From a virus: a stretch of DNA of 21,200 nucleotides. A model generated the notes under the pieces. It was given only the letters and a program-made list of their open reading frames with translations. It was not told the origin of the DNA and did not search any database. The position numbers were made by a program, and so were the translations under genes. The stretch spans positions 1-21,200 of IMG/VR virus record IMGVR_UViG_3300031616_000202; one strand, written 5' to 3'. Below, in pieces: positions 5,833 to 13,190 of this stretch. Each line of letters starts with the position of its first letter. The first letter of the stretch is position 1.

Positions 5833-8679
5833 ATGCCCGTCGTTCCTACCGAAGAGAACCGGGTCGGCATTGCCGGCGTCACTGGTGAAAAGCTCGTCCC
5901 CGGGGATTTCTCGGGGTCGGGCCTCGATGCGCTCGGCGCGGGGATGCAATCGCTCGGACAGGCCGGCCAGAAGGTCGCCGTTGCGCAGCACCAGCAGGCG
6001 ATCGAGGACGATGCCGCGGTCAAGAAAGCATGGAACAATTATGCGGAGCAATCCCGCACGATCCGTGCCGGCTTTTATGCGCGGCAGGGCTCCGATGCGG
6101 CCTCTGCGCTGAAGCCAGCGACAGACGCGTTGCGCGAAACGGTCGACGGGTTGCGCGACGGGCTGAGGGGCAAACGCCAGCGTGGGATCTTCGATCGATC
6201 GGTTCCAGAGCGCCTCATTGCCGATGTGGCGAAGATGGACGATCATGTCGCGGCGCAGAATGTCGTGGACCAGCAAAAACAAAGCCTTGGTGTCCAGGGC
6301 AATGCCAGGGGCGATGCGGTCGAGAATGCCGGCGATCCGGAGCAGTTCCAAAGGCATGTCGATACGGGCATCGAGACGATGCGGACACGGGCGCTGTTGC
6401 AGGGAAGGGACCCGGCCTCGGTCAATCATGAGGCGGCGCATTTTCTGTCGTCGATCCACCGCGACGTCGCTGATGGGCTGACGGCCCATGATGCGCTCGC
6501 CGCGCATCAATATCTTCGCGACAAGGCCGGCGAGATGATCGCGCCGCACCGTGACGAGGTGGCGCGCTCGCTCGCGCCCGTGCTTGGCGAGGCGCAGGCT
6601 GTTGCTGATGTCGATATGCGCGATGCGCTCCGATCACCGACCGCGCCCGTGACGCCGCCCGGCGATATCGCGGCGGTGACGGGGCGGATGCTCACCGTCG
6701 AGTCAGCCCGGCAGGCGGATGGGGGAGGGGTGCGTGCCGCCGCTGTCTCGCCGGGGCCTGTGAACGAAAAGGACAATGTAGCCGGGAGCGACGCTCCGGG
6801 CCGTGGGGCCAATGCCGCTCGTACCGCCGAGCTGGCCGCGCTGATGCGCCATTATCGCGGCGACGCGGCGAAAGCATGGGCGGCGTCGCTGCAGGGGCAG
6901 GCGGGCGTGGATGCGCTGGTCGCGAACCACGGCGACGCCTGGTTCGGCGCGCTGCCCGAAGATGCGCGCAAGGCGGTGACGGCCAATATGACATTGCTCG
7001 GCGCCGCGACGTCGCCGCGCACCCCGCCGACGCCGGAAGATCATGCGTCCACATCTTCGTGGATCCAGGCCCAGGACTGGAAGGACGATCGCAAGCAGCT
7101 GGCGCATGAGGAACTGCACAAGCGCGTCGGCCTCGCCAACCGGCAGCGCAGCGCGGCACAGGATGCTGCCAAGGAAACGGGCCTCGCGCTTGCGCGCACA
7201 CTTGGCCCGGGGTTCATCTCGGTCAACCAGCTGCCGCCGGCGGTGCGCCGCGATCTCCCGGACGATGCGCTTGCCGCACTGACGCTCCGCGCCGATCGCA
7301 ATGTGCATCCGGTTACGGTCGCGCCGCACGGCGATGTCGCGACGAAGCTCAACCGAATGGCCGCGACGGATCCCGAAGGGTTCGCGAAAGTGGATCTGCG
7401 CCTGGAGCAGGACCGGATGTCGCCCGGGGAATATAGCTCGCTCGAGGACACGCAAAAGGGGATGGCCAGCTATCCGCCCGCGCCAGCTACCGTCACCCAG
7501 CGCAATCTCTGGGACGAAATCCGCCGGAACGGGCTGGATGATGGTGCGACGCCCGGCGCGGGAGCGGTTCCGCCGTCGCCGGACGAAGCGCAGGTGGACC
7601 ATCTGGCCAATGTGGCGTCCATTCCCGAGGCGTTGAGGGGTACCGCCGCGATCAAAGGGACTGTGCGGGAGATGTTGCGAAGGGACTGGACACCGGACCA
7701 AATTCAGAACCAGCTCTACGAAGCCTATGCGCGGCGCTCGCTTGATCTGAGCTCCGGCTATCATCCGGGTGAGGTCGGAATCCTGCCCGGGGGAGGGAAT
7801 CGGGACGAAATCGTGCCGGAGGCGCAGTTCAGGAACATCGCGTCCGGGCCGGATGGTCAGATTACGTTCGACCCCAATGGCCGGCCGGTCGTCGGCTCGG
7901 ATGGCGCTTCGCCCTCGGACGCGATCCTGAAGTCGCTTTTCCCGACACCACAGCCTGTCAAGAAACGGGTGCCTTCCAATCAACTCGACTATGGGGATTT
8001 CAGCACTTTATGGGAGGCCGAGCGCAAAAAGGGCGTCAAGCTGCCCAAATTTGTACCGGCTGAAGCATGGAAGAAATTTGCGCCGGATGCGGACAAGATG
8101 CATCCAGAAACGGACGCTCGCCCTTATGAGCGGATAACGCTGCACCATACGGGTAGCGAAGATACGCCGGAGGCCGTGGAGATCCTGCATGGCCATGAAT
8201 CGCGACTGCATAAAATTGGCAGAATGATCAATAGTCCCGGCAACCAGGAAGATTACGACACTTATGGTGATGTCGGATATCATTTCCTGATCGGTCGCGA
8301 TGGCACTATTTATGAAGGCAGGTCACTTGCCTATCAAGGCGCGCACGTAATGGATCAGAACGAGCGGAATATCGGAATCGCCATTCTTGGGGATTATTCG
8401 CGTCAGCCTCTGAATTCCGCACAGATACGTTCAGTGAAATATCTGATCATGGAACTCAATCGCGCATATCACGTGAGTACTAATGCTGGAGGCCTGCCCT
8501 ATGTTTTCACGCACCGGGAATTGGCACCCAGTGGGAAATTTGCGAGGCCGGATGAACTCGTAGGAGCGCAGAAACAGACAGATGAAATCGAAGCCTGGAG
8601 CCGGCGCTTTCTTCCGCCTCTGGCGAAGGACCACGAATGGGTCTTGCAGGCGCTCCCACCAGCCAGAAAGGGTCGCTGA
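5833..8679 (+). CDS. Large phage ejection-type protein with degenerate transglycosylase region and C-terminal amidase (Amidase_2/PGRP-like)
   Basis: The product has 948 residues. Residues 1-275 are Ala/Asp-rich and helical (KKAWNNYAEQSRTI, LRETVDGLRDGLRGKRQRG), like internal core proteins. Residues about 277-385 look like a decayed SLT transglycosylase: the 'tVES' motif is present at E290 and AVSP at about 305, but the usual 'GlMQ..P' segment is missing and the usual AYN reads AWA (348-350). Residues about 370-636 are a core repeated at 9570. Residues about 764-930 are an Amidase_2/T7-lysozyme-type domain: LHHT (H771/H772), GYHFLIGRDGTIYEGR, NIGIAILGDY and THRELAP (H894). In T7 lysozyme the third zinc ligand is a Cys in the ACP motif; here the matching place reads ARP (R905), so metal binding may be altered. 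Translation is probably coupled to the 13-codon ORF just upstream. An internal virion role is inferred from operon position; the amidase fold is well supported. Confidence 0.8.
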   Translation: MPVVPTEENRVGIAGVTGEKLVPGDFSGSGLDALGAGMQSLGQAGQKVAVAQHQQAIEDDAAVKKAWNNYAEQSRTIRAGFYARQGSDAASALKPATDALRETVDGLRDGLRGKRQRGIFDRSVPERLIADVAKMDDHVAAQNVVDQQKQSLGVQGNARGDAVENAGDPEQFQRHVDTGIETMRTRALLQGRDPASVNHEAAHFLSSIHRDVADGLTAHDALAAHQYLRDKAGEMIAPHRDEVARSLAPVLGEAQAVADVDMRDALRSPTAPVTPPGDIAAVTGRMLTVESARQADGGGVRAAAVSPGPVNEKDNVAGSDAPGRGANAARTAELAALMRHYRGDAAKAWAASLQGQAGVDALVANHGDAWFGALPEDARKAVTANMTLLGAATSPRTPPTPEDHASTSSWIQAQDWKDDRKQLAHEELHKRVGLANRQRSAAQDAAKETGLALARTLGPGFISVNQLPPAVRRDLPDDALAALTLRADRNVHPVTVAPHGDVATKLNRMAATDPEGFAKVDLRLEQDRMSPGEYSSLEDTQKGMASYPPAPATVTQRNLWDEIRRNGLDDGATPGAGAVPPSPDEAQVDHLANVASIPEALRGTAAIKGTVREMLRRDWTPDQIQNQLYEAYARRSLDLSSGYHPGEVGILPGGGNRDEIVPEAQFRNIASGPDGQITFDPNGRPVVGSDGASPSDAILKSLFPTPQPVKKRVPSNQLDYGDFSTLWEAERKKGVKLPKFVPAEAWKKFAPDADKMHPETDARPYERITLHHTGSEDTPEAVEILHGHESRLHKIGRMINSPGNQEDYDTYGDVGYHFLIGRDGTIYEGRSLAYQGAHVMDQNERNIGIAILGDYSRQPLNSAQIRSVKYLIMELNRAYHVSTNAGGLPYVFTHRELAPSGKFARPDELVGAQKQTDEIEAWSRRFLPPLAKDHEWVLQALPPARKGR
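6937..7740 (+). repeat. Core repeat, copy 1 (inside the amidase-tipped protein)
   Basis: This 804-bp stretch aligns without gaps to 9570-10373 at a constant offset of 2633 bases. By eye the encoded segments differ at about 21 of 268 residues. Homology stops abruptly after the codons for QLYEAYARRS; the downstream sequences (amidase versus protease-like domain) are unrelated. The frame is the same in both copies, so a crossover anywhere in the core would join the full N-terminus to the other C-terminal domain in frame. Confidence 0.95.
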
Positions 8680-8680
8680 A

Positions 8681-8720
8681 TATCGGCCTTTGTTATGGCG
8701 GATATTCGCCATGGCCGATA
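8681..8720 (+). promoter_or_regulatory. Nested stem-loop directly after the amidase gene
   Basis: Starting one base after the stop codon, TATCGGCC (8681-8688) pairs with GGCCGATA (8713-8720), and inside it ATGGCG (8695-8700) pairs with CGCCAT (8707-8712) around the loop GATATT. That gives 14 base pairs with a six-base bulge on the left. No T-run follows, so it is not a standard intrinsic terminator. It may be an RNA end-protection or processing structure, or mark the cassette boundary. Confidence 0.55.
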
Positions 8721-8743
8721 GCGATCCAGGTCGGGAATTGGCA

Positions 8744-8822
8744 TTGACTCGACGGGAACAAAAGGGGATCACTGCAGCGTAGTCATAAATCGACTGCCAG
8801 GGAGCGTGGATGCGCTGACCTG
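8744..8822 (+). repeat. Inter-cassette repeat, copy 1
   Basis: It begins TTGACTCGACGGGAACAAAA and ends GCGCTGACCTG. Related segments lie at 11252-11327 and 13319-13394, always between a (real or relic) core/C-terminal unit and a small membrane-anchored protein gene. The left block could be read as a -35 box with a -10 near GATCAC 17 bases on, but that -10 is poor. Read as codons it gives LTRREQKGIT, and differences among copies are partly synonymous, so a coding relic is at least as likely. The 8830 gene starts eight bases after the right block. Confidence 0.7.
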
Positions 8823-8829
8823 ATAACAC

Positions 8830-9420
8830 ATGACCGGGATGGCTGTTATGCTTCGTGCGACAAAACGCAGGATGACCGTGATCATCACCGGTGTGGTCAC
8901 CATATTCGTATTTGCCATTTATATTGATATTTTCAGGCTTAGCGTTGAAGATAATGAGAATTTCATTGCGCTCGCACCGTCAGGTATAAGGTCATTCTAC
9001 CTGGACAAAGTATTCTCTATAAGAAACGAAGACTGTCGACCTTGCCGATTCAGGCTTGTCTCCGCACTTCACGCTGTTCAGAACGACGCTGAATTCTATA
9101 AGAATTCATATCAATATGATTATACCAAGATATTGCCGTTTATAAAGAACAGTGAAGATGATACCGGGGGATTTTCGGAGCCAATCTATCAGATGGCTTG
9201 CAATATAATTCTATTAAGTAATGATAGAAAGCTGTTCGTAAAGATGGCGGAGATGTACAGGGCAACGCCCAGTATTCCCTACTCCTGCGTTGTGCAGGCC
9301 GATTGGATCAAGCGGGAGCGTCCTGCTCAATATCAGGATATACGGCAAAATCTGCAGTCCATCGCAGCCTATGCGCCTATGCTGAAACGAGTGGATGATA
9401 CTTCGGGGCTTCATCGATAG
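8830..9420 (+). CDS. Membrane-anchored protein of unknown function, candidate partner (immunity-like) of the amidase tip
   Basis: The product is 196 residues from ATG 8830; ATG 8839 and ATG 8848 (MLRATKRRMTV) are alternatives, and none has a strong ribosome site. A basic N-terminus (RATKRR) precedes one hydrophobic helix at about residues 16-34 (VIITGVVTIFVFAIYIDIF), predicting an N-in, C-out topology with about 160 residues in the periplasm. The soluble part has CRPC, two more cysteines and helical segments (KLFVKMAEMYR); I do not recognise the family. The gene is visibly richer in A+T than the phage genes around it, suggesting separate acquisition. Being placed just after a wall-amidase module and facing the periplasm, it may protect the cell or the phage from that activity. 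This role is inferred from position and topology only. Confidence 0.6.
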   Translation: MTGMAVMLRATKRRMTVIITGVVTIFVFAIYIDIFRLSVEDNENFIALAPSGIRSFYLDKVFSIRNEDCRPCRFRLVSALHAVQNDAEFYKNSYQYDYTKILPFIKNSEDDTGGFSEPIYQMACNIILLSNDRKLFVKMAEMYRATPSIPYSCVVQADWIKRERPAQYQDIRQNLQSIAAYAPMLKRVDDTSGLHR

Positions 9421-9452
9421 TCGCGAGCGGACGGCGCTGTGCTGAAGCCGAC

Positions 9453-11213
9453 ATGGAATTAATGTGCCGCGGAAAGTGCCCGTCCCTTCCATCTGAATAC
9501 TACTCGCTTCCGTTTGGCGCGAACCGCGGCGGTTGCCGATGTCGATATGCGCGATGCGCTCTGGTAGGCGCGTGGTTCGGGGCGCTGCCCGAGGGTGCCC
9601 GCAAGGCGGTGACGGCCAATATGAGATTGCTCGGCGCCGCGACGTCGCCGCGTACCCCGCCGTCGCCGGAAGATCATGCGTCGACATCTTCGTGGATCCA
9701 GGCCCAGGACTGGAGGGACGATCGCAAGCAGCTGGCGCATGAGGAACTGCACAAGCGCGTCGGCCTCGCCAACCGGCAGCGCACCGCAGCGCAGAATGCA
9801 GCCAAGGAGACGGGCCTCGCGCTTGCGCACACGCTTGGCCCGGGGTTCATCTCGGTCAACCAGCTGCCGCCGGCGGTGCGCCGCGATCTCCCGGACGATG
9901 CGCTTGCCGCGCTGACGCTCCGCGCCGATCGCAATGTCCATCCAGTTACGGTCGTGCCGCATGGCGATGTCGCGACGAAGCTCAACCGGATGGCTGCGAC
10001 AGATCCCGAAGGGTTCGCGAAAGTGGATCTGCGCCTGGCGCAGGACCGGATGACGCCTGGGGAATATAGCTCGCTCGAGGACACGCAAGAGGGGATGGCC
10101 AGCTATCCGCCCGCGCCCGCCACCGTCACTCAGCGCAATCTCTGGGACGAGATCCGTCGCAACGGGCTGGATGATGACGCGACGCCCGGCGCGGGAGCGG
10201 TTCCGCCATCGTCGGACGAGGCGCAGGTGGAGCATCTGGCCAATGTCGAGACCATTCCCGAGGCGTTGAGGGTAACCGACGCGATCAAAGACACTGTGCC
10301 GGAGATGTTGCGAAGGGACTGGACCCCGGACCAGATCCAGAACCAGCTGTACGAAGCCTATGTTCGCAGGTCGACTGGCTTGAATTCGGGACCAGTGGAT
10401 CAGGAGGGCAGCTCGGATCAGTTGGGGTCGGATCAGTGGGGGAAACCTTTAGCGAACGATCAGCCTGGAGTGGAGGACAACGCCACCGGCACCGAGCAGA
10501 CCGCACAATTGATTCCGGCCGGTTATGGCAAGGCCAAGCGGCGCACGCCGAAAGCGAAACAACCGTCAGCTGCGGACGCCCTGCCAGAATGGGCAAGGCG
10601 TCGAAATCTCAGCGTGTGGCGAAGCCCGGTCTATCTCAGCACCTCGCAAGACTCGCCTGACAAGGACATCTACGACGGTCTCAAGCGAATGGGCAACCCT
10701 GATGACTTGACCATTATTTTCTCTCACGGCTCTCCCGAATCCGGCAAAACAACGGATAAATCACGCGGGCAAGACCCGGTGACCAGGCGCGATGACAGAG
10801 AGATGGATGCGAAAGATATATACGTGACTTTACGACAAAAGAATTTCGTTCAAGGTACTCCCATTCTTCTTACAAGTTGCTTTGGGGCCAATGACGATGC
10901 AGCACGACAATTGTCGGCTATGACAGGCGGCATCGTTTATGTTGCCAAAGCCTATGTCCTGGCGCCATCCGCTGCAAATCATCGGTACGATCTGTCCGTT
11001 CATACCGACGGCCCGAGAAAGGGCGAAAGATCGGGCTACGCCAAATTCAATAACGGCAAGGAAGTTCCGTCGGAGCTGCTGGCGCTAAGGTACAACGAAG
11101 ACACGCACCAATGGAGTAGGCTTACCCGAACGCCACCAGCGCCCGTGGGTGATCGAGTCCCCGCACCGCTAAGCGGGTGGGCTAGGGTTTGGCATGATCT
11201 GACCAGGTGGTGA
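9453..11213 (+). CDS. Second cassette: truncated core fused to a caspase-like (clan CD) protease-type domain
   Basis: The frame runs 586 codons from ATG 9453, which has no clear ribosome site. Residues 1-39 (MELMCRGKCPSLP...) match nothing in the first copy. In fact 9532-9561 matches copy-1 bases 6601-6630 but is read here in a different frame, because 298 bases are deleted relative to copy 1. Residues 40-307 are the shared core. After a Lys/Pro/Gln-rich linker, residues about 385-560 carry DLTIIFSHGSPESG (H425) and PILLTSCFGAN (C476). Two hydrophobic strands ending in S-H-G and S-C-x-G, about 50 residues apart, are typical of clan-CD/CHAT-type cysteine proteases found in effector proteins. 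The unit may be a silent donor cassette, a pseudogene, or translated from the weak start. The protease assignment is by motif only; substrate unknown. Confidence 0.6.
   Translation: MELMCRGKCPSLPSEYYSLPFGANRGGCRCRYARCALVGAWFGALPEGARKAVTANMRLLGAATSPRTPPSPEDHASTSSWIQAQDWRDDRKQLAHEELHKRVGLANRQRTAAQNAAKETGLALAHTLGPGFISVNQLPPAVRRDLPDDALAALTLRADRNVHPVTVVPHGDVATKLNRMAATDPEGFAKVDLRLAQDRMTPGEYSSLEDTQEGMASYPPAPATVTQRNLWDEIRRNGLDDDATPGAGAVPPSSDEAQVEHLANVETIPEALRVTDAIKDTVPEMLRRDWTPDQIQNQLYEAYVRRSTGLNSGPVDQEGSSDQLGSDQWGKPLANDQPGVEDNATGTEQTAQLIPAGYGKAKRRTPKAKQPSAADALPEWARRRNLSVWRSPVYLSTSQDSPDKDIYDGLKRMGNPDDLTIIFSHGSPESGKTTDKSRGQDPVTRRDDREMDAKDIYVTLRQKNFVQGTPILLTSCFGANDDAARQLSAMTGGIVYVAKAYVLAPSAANHRYDLSVHTDGPRKGERSGYAKFNNGKEVPSELLALRYNEDTHQWSRLTRTPPAPVGDRVPAPLSGWARVWHDLTRW
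9532..10373 (+). repeat. Core repeat, copy 2, with 298-bp internal deletion
   Basis: 9532-9561 matches 6601-6630 (one difference in 30), and 9570-10373 matches 6937-7740. The offset changes from 2931 to 2633 between the two blocks, so 298 bases covering the degenerate transglycosylase part of copy 1 are missing. Because 298 is not a multiple of three, upstream and core frames no longer agree. This shows that copy 2 descends from a longer gene and has lost its normal 5' part. Confidence 0.9.
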
Positions 11214-11251
11214 TCAAACCGGAACGTCTCGCTTGATCGGCAGGAGTCGGG

Positions 11252-11327
11252 TTGACAAGAGGCGAACAAAAGGTGATCATCGTGAGATAACGAAGGGGTC
11301 TAGTAAATTCCACGTGTAGCTGACTTG
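11252..11327 (+). repeat. Inter-cassette repeat, copy 2, within the 315-base gap 11214-11528
   Basis: It begins TTGACAAGAGGCGAACAAAA and ends AGCTGACTTG, matching the first and third copies in order and spacing (blocks 66-69 bases apart). The codon reading is LTRGEQKVIIV; Thr and Arg codons differ synonymously from the other copies (ACA for ACT, AGA for CGA). This copy also gives the best promoter-like reading (TTGACA, 17 bases, GATCAT). The rest of the gap holds the short SD-led frame at 11396 and nothing else I recognise. Confidence 0.7.
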
Positions 11328-11395
11328 GGAGCGCTTGCGCGATCTGCAGCACTTCCTGACGGCAAGTGCACGGATAGACTTGAGGAGAGGGTGCC

Positions 11396-11536
11396 GTGCG
11401 ATCACATAGCTGCATCCTGCCGGAGCGCGATTGCTCGGTTGGCGATTTCACGCCGCACATTTCCGGAGGTGGGCAGGCCGTCGGGGAAAATCTCGGATCG
11501 GCCGGGTCGCGGCATGGGACGATGAATAATGAGTGA
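11396..11536 (+). CDS. Possible short ORF ahead of the Sel1-like membrane protein
   Basis: GAGGAGAGG at 11382-11390 is a good ribosome site five bases before GTG 11396. The 46-codon frame contains two cysteines and a glycine-rich end, and its stop (11534-11536) overlaps ATG 11529 of the next gene, which has no good site of its own. This repeats the pattern seen before 5833 and 13434: a short SD-led frame feeding a downstream start. It may be a coupling leader or the remains of a cassette end; no family is recognised. Confidence 0.35.
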   Translation: MRSHSCILPERDCSVGDFTPHISGGGQAVGENLGSAGSRHGTMNNE

Positions 11537-12098
11537 CCGGCCGCGGTGGGGAATTCGCACGGCGCTCATCTCATTTGTGCTTAGCGGGATCATTACGTCG
11601 GCCTTCATTTTGATATGGCCCCGTCAGACAATAGCGCAATGCCTCTACGTCTATAACAATGATCCGTCCGAACAGCTAATCCTTGGCTGGGATATGACTG
11701 GGTGCGACGAGGCGATTGAGGAGGCGGCAAAATCGGGAAATATAGATGCAGCGGTCGTCGGCGCCAATTATTTCAAACTGTATAGAAATGACGACCGTAA
11801 GTATGTCCATTATTTGCGTATATCTATAGAATTAGGAGATAACCGTTCAATATTGCAGTTGGCCCATCAATTGCTTTATGGCGGGAAACATGCACCGGGT
11901 GAGGCTAATGTGAAGAATTGCCCTGAGGTACTTGGATTGCTGAAGAAGTACAAGCTTCATGCGCTGACCCCGAGCGATGAATCTACAAGAGATTATTATC
12001 TACAGCAGAAGGGGCATTTCGAGGATTATCGCGCAGCATGCAGCCCGTCTTCGAGCAAGGCCAACATAGGGGGTGGGCATGCCGCGCATGAACAATGA
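11529..12098 (+). CDS. Membrane-anchored protein with Sel1-like repeat, candidate partner of the protease-like tip
   Basis: This 189-residue protein has a basic N-terminus and one hydrophobic helix at about residues 11-30 (ALISFVLSGIITSAFILIW), predicting a periplasmic C-terminal part. After WPRQTIAQC and a GCDEAIEEAAKSGN segment come alternating helices (SGNIDAAVVGANYFKLYRND, then ELGDNRSILQLAHQLLYGG) that resemble Sel1/TPR-type repeats. Sel1-like proteins occur among known effector partners, which fits the position after a protease-like effector tip. The region is lower in G+C than the core genes. Residues 29-72 resemble the small protein at 13434 (shared WPR-T, Cys, and D-x-x-x-C-x-E spacing), so the two are probably paralogues. 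The partner role is inferred; the anchor is clear. Confidence 0.6.
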   Translation: MSDRPRWGIRTALISFVLSGIITSAFILIWPRQTIAQCLYVYNNDPSEQLILGWDMTGCDEAIEEAAKSGNIDAAVVGANYFKLYRNDDRKYVHYLRISIELGDNRSILQLAHQLLYGGKHAPGEANVKNCPEVLGLLKKYKLHALTPSDESTRDYYLQQKGHFEDYRAACSPSSSKANIGGGHAAHEQ

Positions 12099-12414
12099 AA
12101 TGAAGCGGCTATTGGCGATATCGTCGATCTGGCTGGCCATCCCGCCCTGGATCGGCGCGCTTTTGATCACGCCCTATATGAGATTCGACGACTGGGGATC
12201 GAGCGCGACGATGAAGCGGCCCCATGTTGCGCATCTGGTTTTCGGCTTCGAAGCGGTATCCGTCGCATTGCTCCTCGCCGCATGCTTCCTGATCTTCCAG
12301 GTCAAAGCCAACCGGCAAAGCTGGCGGAACTGGGCGTTTGCTTTTGCCGTGGTGCTGATGATTGGTACGGCAATCGCGCGGGTCGTCTACACCTGGCGTC
12401 ATGTGTTCGCCTGA
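12079..12414 (+). CDS. Small three-helix membrane protein, unknown function
   Basis: I choose ATG 12079, with the G-run 12069-12073 spaced about five bases before it; GTG 12073 and ATG 12088 are in frame. The 111-residue product has hydrophobic helices near LLAISSIWLAIPPWIGALLI, then AHLVFGFEAVSVALLLAACF, then WAFAFAVVLMIGTAIARVVY, with charged connecting segments. It overlaps the end of the Sel1-like gene by 20 bases, so the two are probably co-translated. I recognise no family. It might be a second partner or an accessory membrane component of the cassette, or an orphan from a lost cassette. Confidence 0.6.
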   Translation: MPRMNNEMKRLLAISSIWLAIPPWIGALLITPYMRFDDWGSSATMKRPHVAHLVFGFEAVSVALLLAACFLIFQVKANRQSWRNWAFAFAVVLMIGTAIARVVYTWRHVFA

Positions 12415-12788
12415 AACCAGAGCGTTGGATAAGAATAGGATATAATGCCAATGCATCGGGGGCTTATGGAAAGGCGGCAGCCAACTGAGCTGAAAATACC
12501 AAGATCATTATCATTGGAAATTATTCTGGCTGAATAGGAAAATATGGCTATTTGAAAAAAGTGGCCGCGCTCATCCTGAGAGAGGGAAGGCCTCCGGATA
12601 TTGCTCATAAATTCGTATCATTTCTGATCGCGGTGTAAATTATCGATGTGTCGTTACAGCCGCTCGTGGCTGGCACTGCCTGTATCCGGAACTATGCACT
12701 AAAAATCCTCAGCCCCTGCAATTCAATGACATCACCCTTTAGCCGTTATCCGTATTAGTGTATCCAGTATCCGAGATGAGGGTGATCG
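12415..12788. other. A+T-rich spacer without a convincing gene
   Basis: These 374 bases are clearly richer in A+T than the phage genes. A TATAAT at 12441-12446 lacks a suitably spaced -35. A 27-codon frame from TTG 12552 to TAA 12638 (LKKVAALILREGRPPD...) looks like the end of a protein but has no start or ribosome site and matches nothing I know. The spacer is probably the residue of a decayed or partly deleted cassette. GAGGG at 12778-12782 serves the next gene. Confidence 0.5.
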
Positions 12789-13139
12789 ATGCACTCCAGA
12801 AAGCCAGAATTGAATCCGTTACGTCACGTGATGAGCATAGTCTGGATCACTCTCCTGACGTTTCCCTTCTCTCCCTCGATCTACTTTCTGATCATCCGTG
12901 GAAATCGCTGCTTCGAAGCGCCCGCTCCCCTCGCTATTGCTGAGTCTCCGGTCAAATGCCTTCTCGGCATCACCGTCTTCGCGCCGTTTTTCGCCGTATT
13001 CGGCGGGCTCGCGCATGATGACGGGCCGGACGACAATCCATGGCCCGGCATTTTTCTTACGGCGCTGATCATCGGCATCGCGTTAGCGGTGATCCGGGCA
13101 TACCTCTTCAGGCCTCGATCGGCCGCTGAACAGCGGTAA
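12789..13139 (+). CDS. Small membrane protein, unknown function
   Basis: ATG 12789 has GAGGG six bases upstream, a good ribosome site. The 116-residue product has hydrophobic helices around IVWITLLTFPFSPSIYFLII, then VKCLLGITVFAPFFAVFGGL, then GIFLTALIIGIALAVIRAYL. An acidic loop (AHDDGPDDNPW) lies between the last two, and the tail is basic. No family is recognised. It stands alone between the spacer and the third core relic, so it may be the partner of a cassette whose enzymatic part has been lost. An overlapping frame at 12758-12943 is less likely, having no ribosome site or membrane pattern. Confidence 0.6.
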   Translation: MHSRKPELNPLRHVMSIVWITLLTFPFSPSIYFLIIRGNRCFEAPAPLAIAESPVKCLLGITVFAPFFAVFGGLAHDDGPDDNPWPGIFLTALIIGIALAVIRAYLFRPRSAAEQR

Positions 13140-13190
13140 GATTTGCGCGATACGCTACCCGCCCATCGCATGTGCATTCGATTGGGTTCT

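Noticed and set aside
6703-7983. 426-codon open frame on the minus strand, with a 258-codon counterpart at 9459-10235
   Set aside because: Both are antisense to the repeated core and resemble each other only because the core is duplicated; composition is that of a shadow frame.
8744-8772. Classical promoter (TTGACT, 17 bases, GATCAC) before the 8830 gene, and its two counterparts
   Set aside because: The -35 and spacing look good but the -10 elements match poorly, and the differences between copies are partly synonymous, so I list the segment as a repeat rather than a promoter.
12441-12446. TATAAT as a promoter -10
   Set aside because: No -35-like sequence lies at 16-18 bases; the nearest TTGGAT is only 10 bases away, and no gene starts close downstream.
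12758-12943. 61-codon frame overlapping the start of the 12789 gene
   Set aside because: No ribosome site and no membrane or domain pattern, while the 12789 frame has both.
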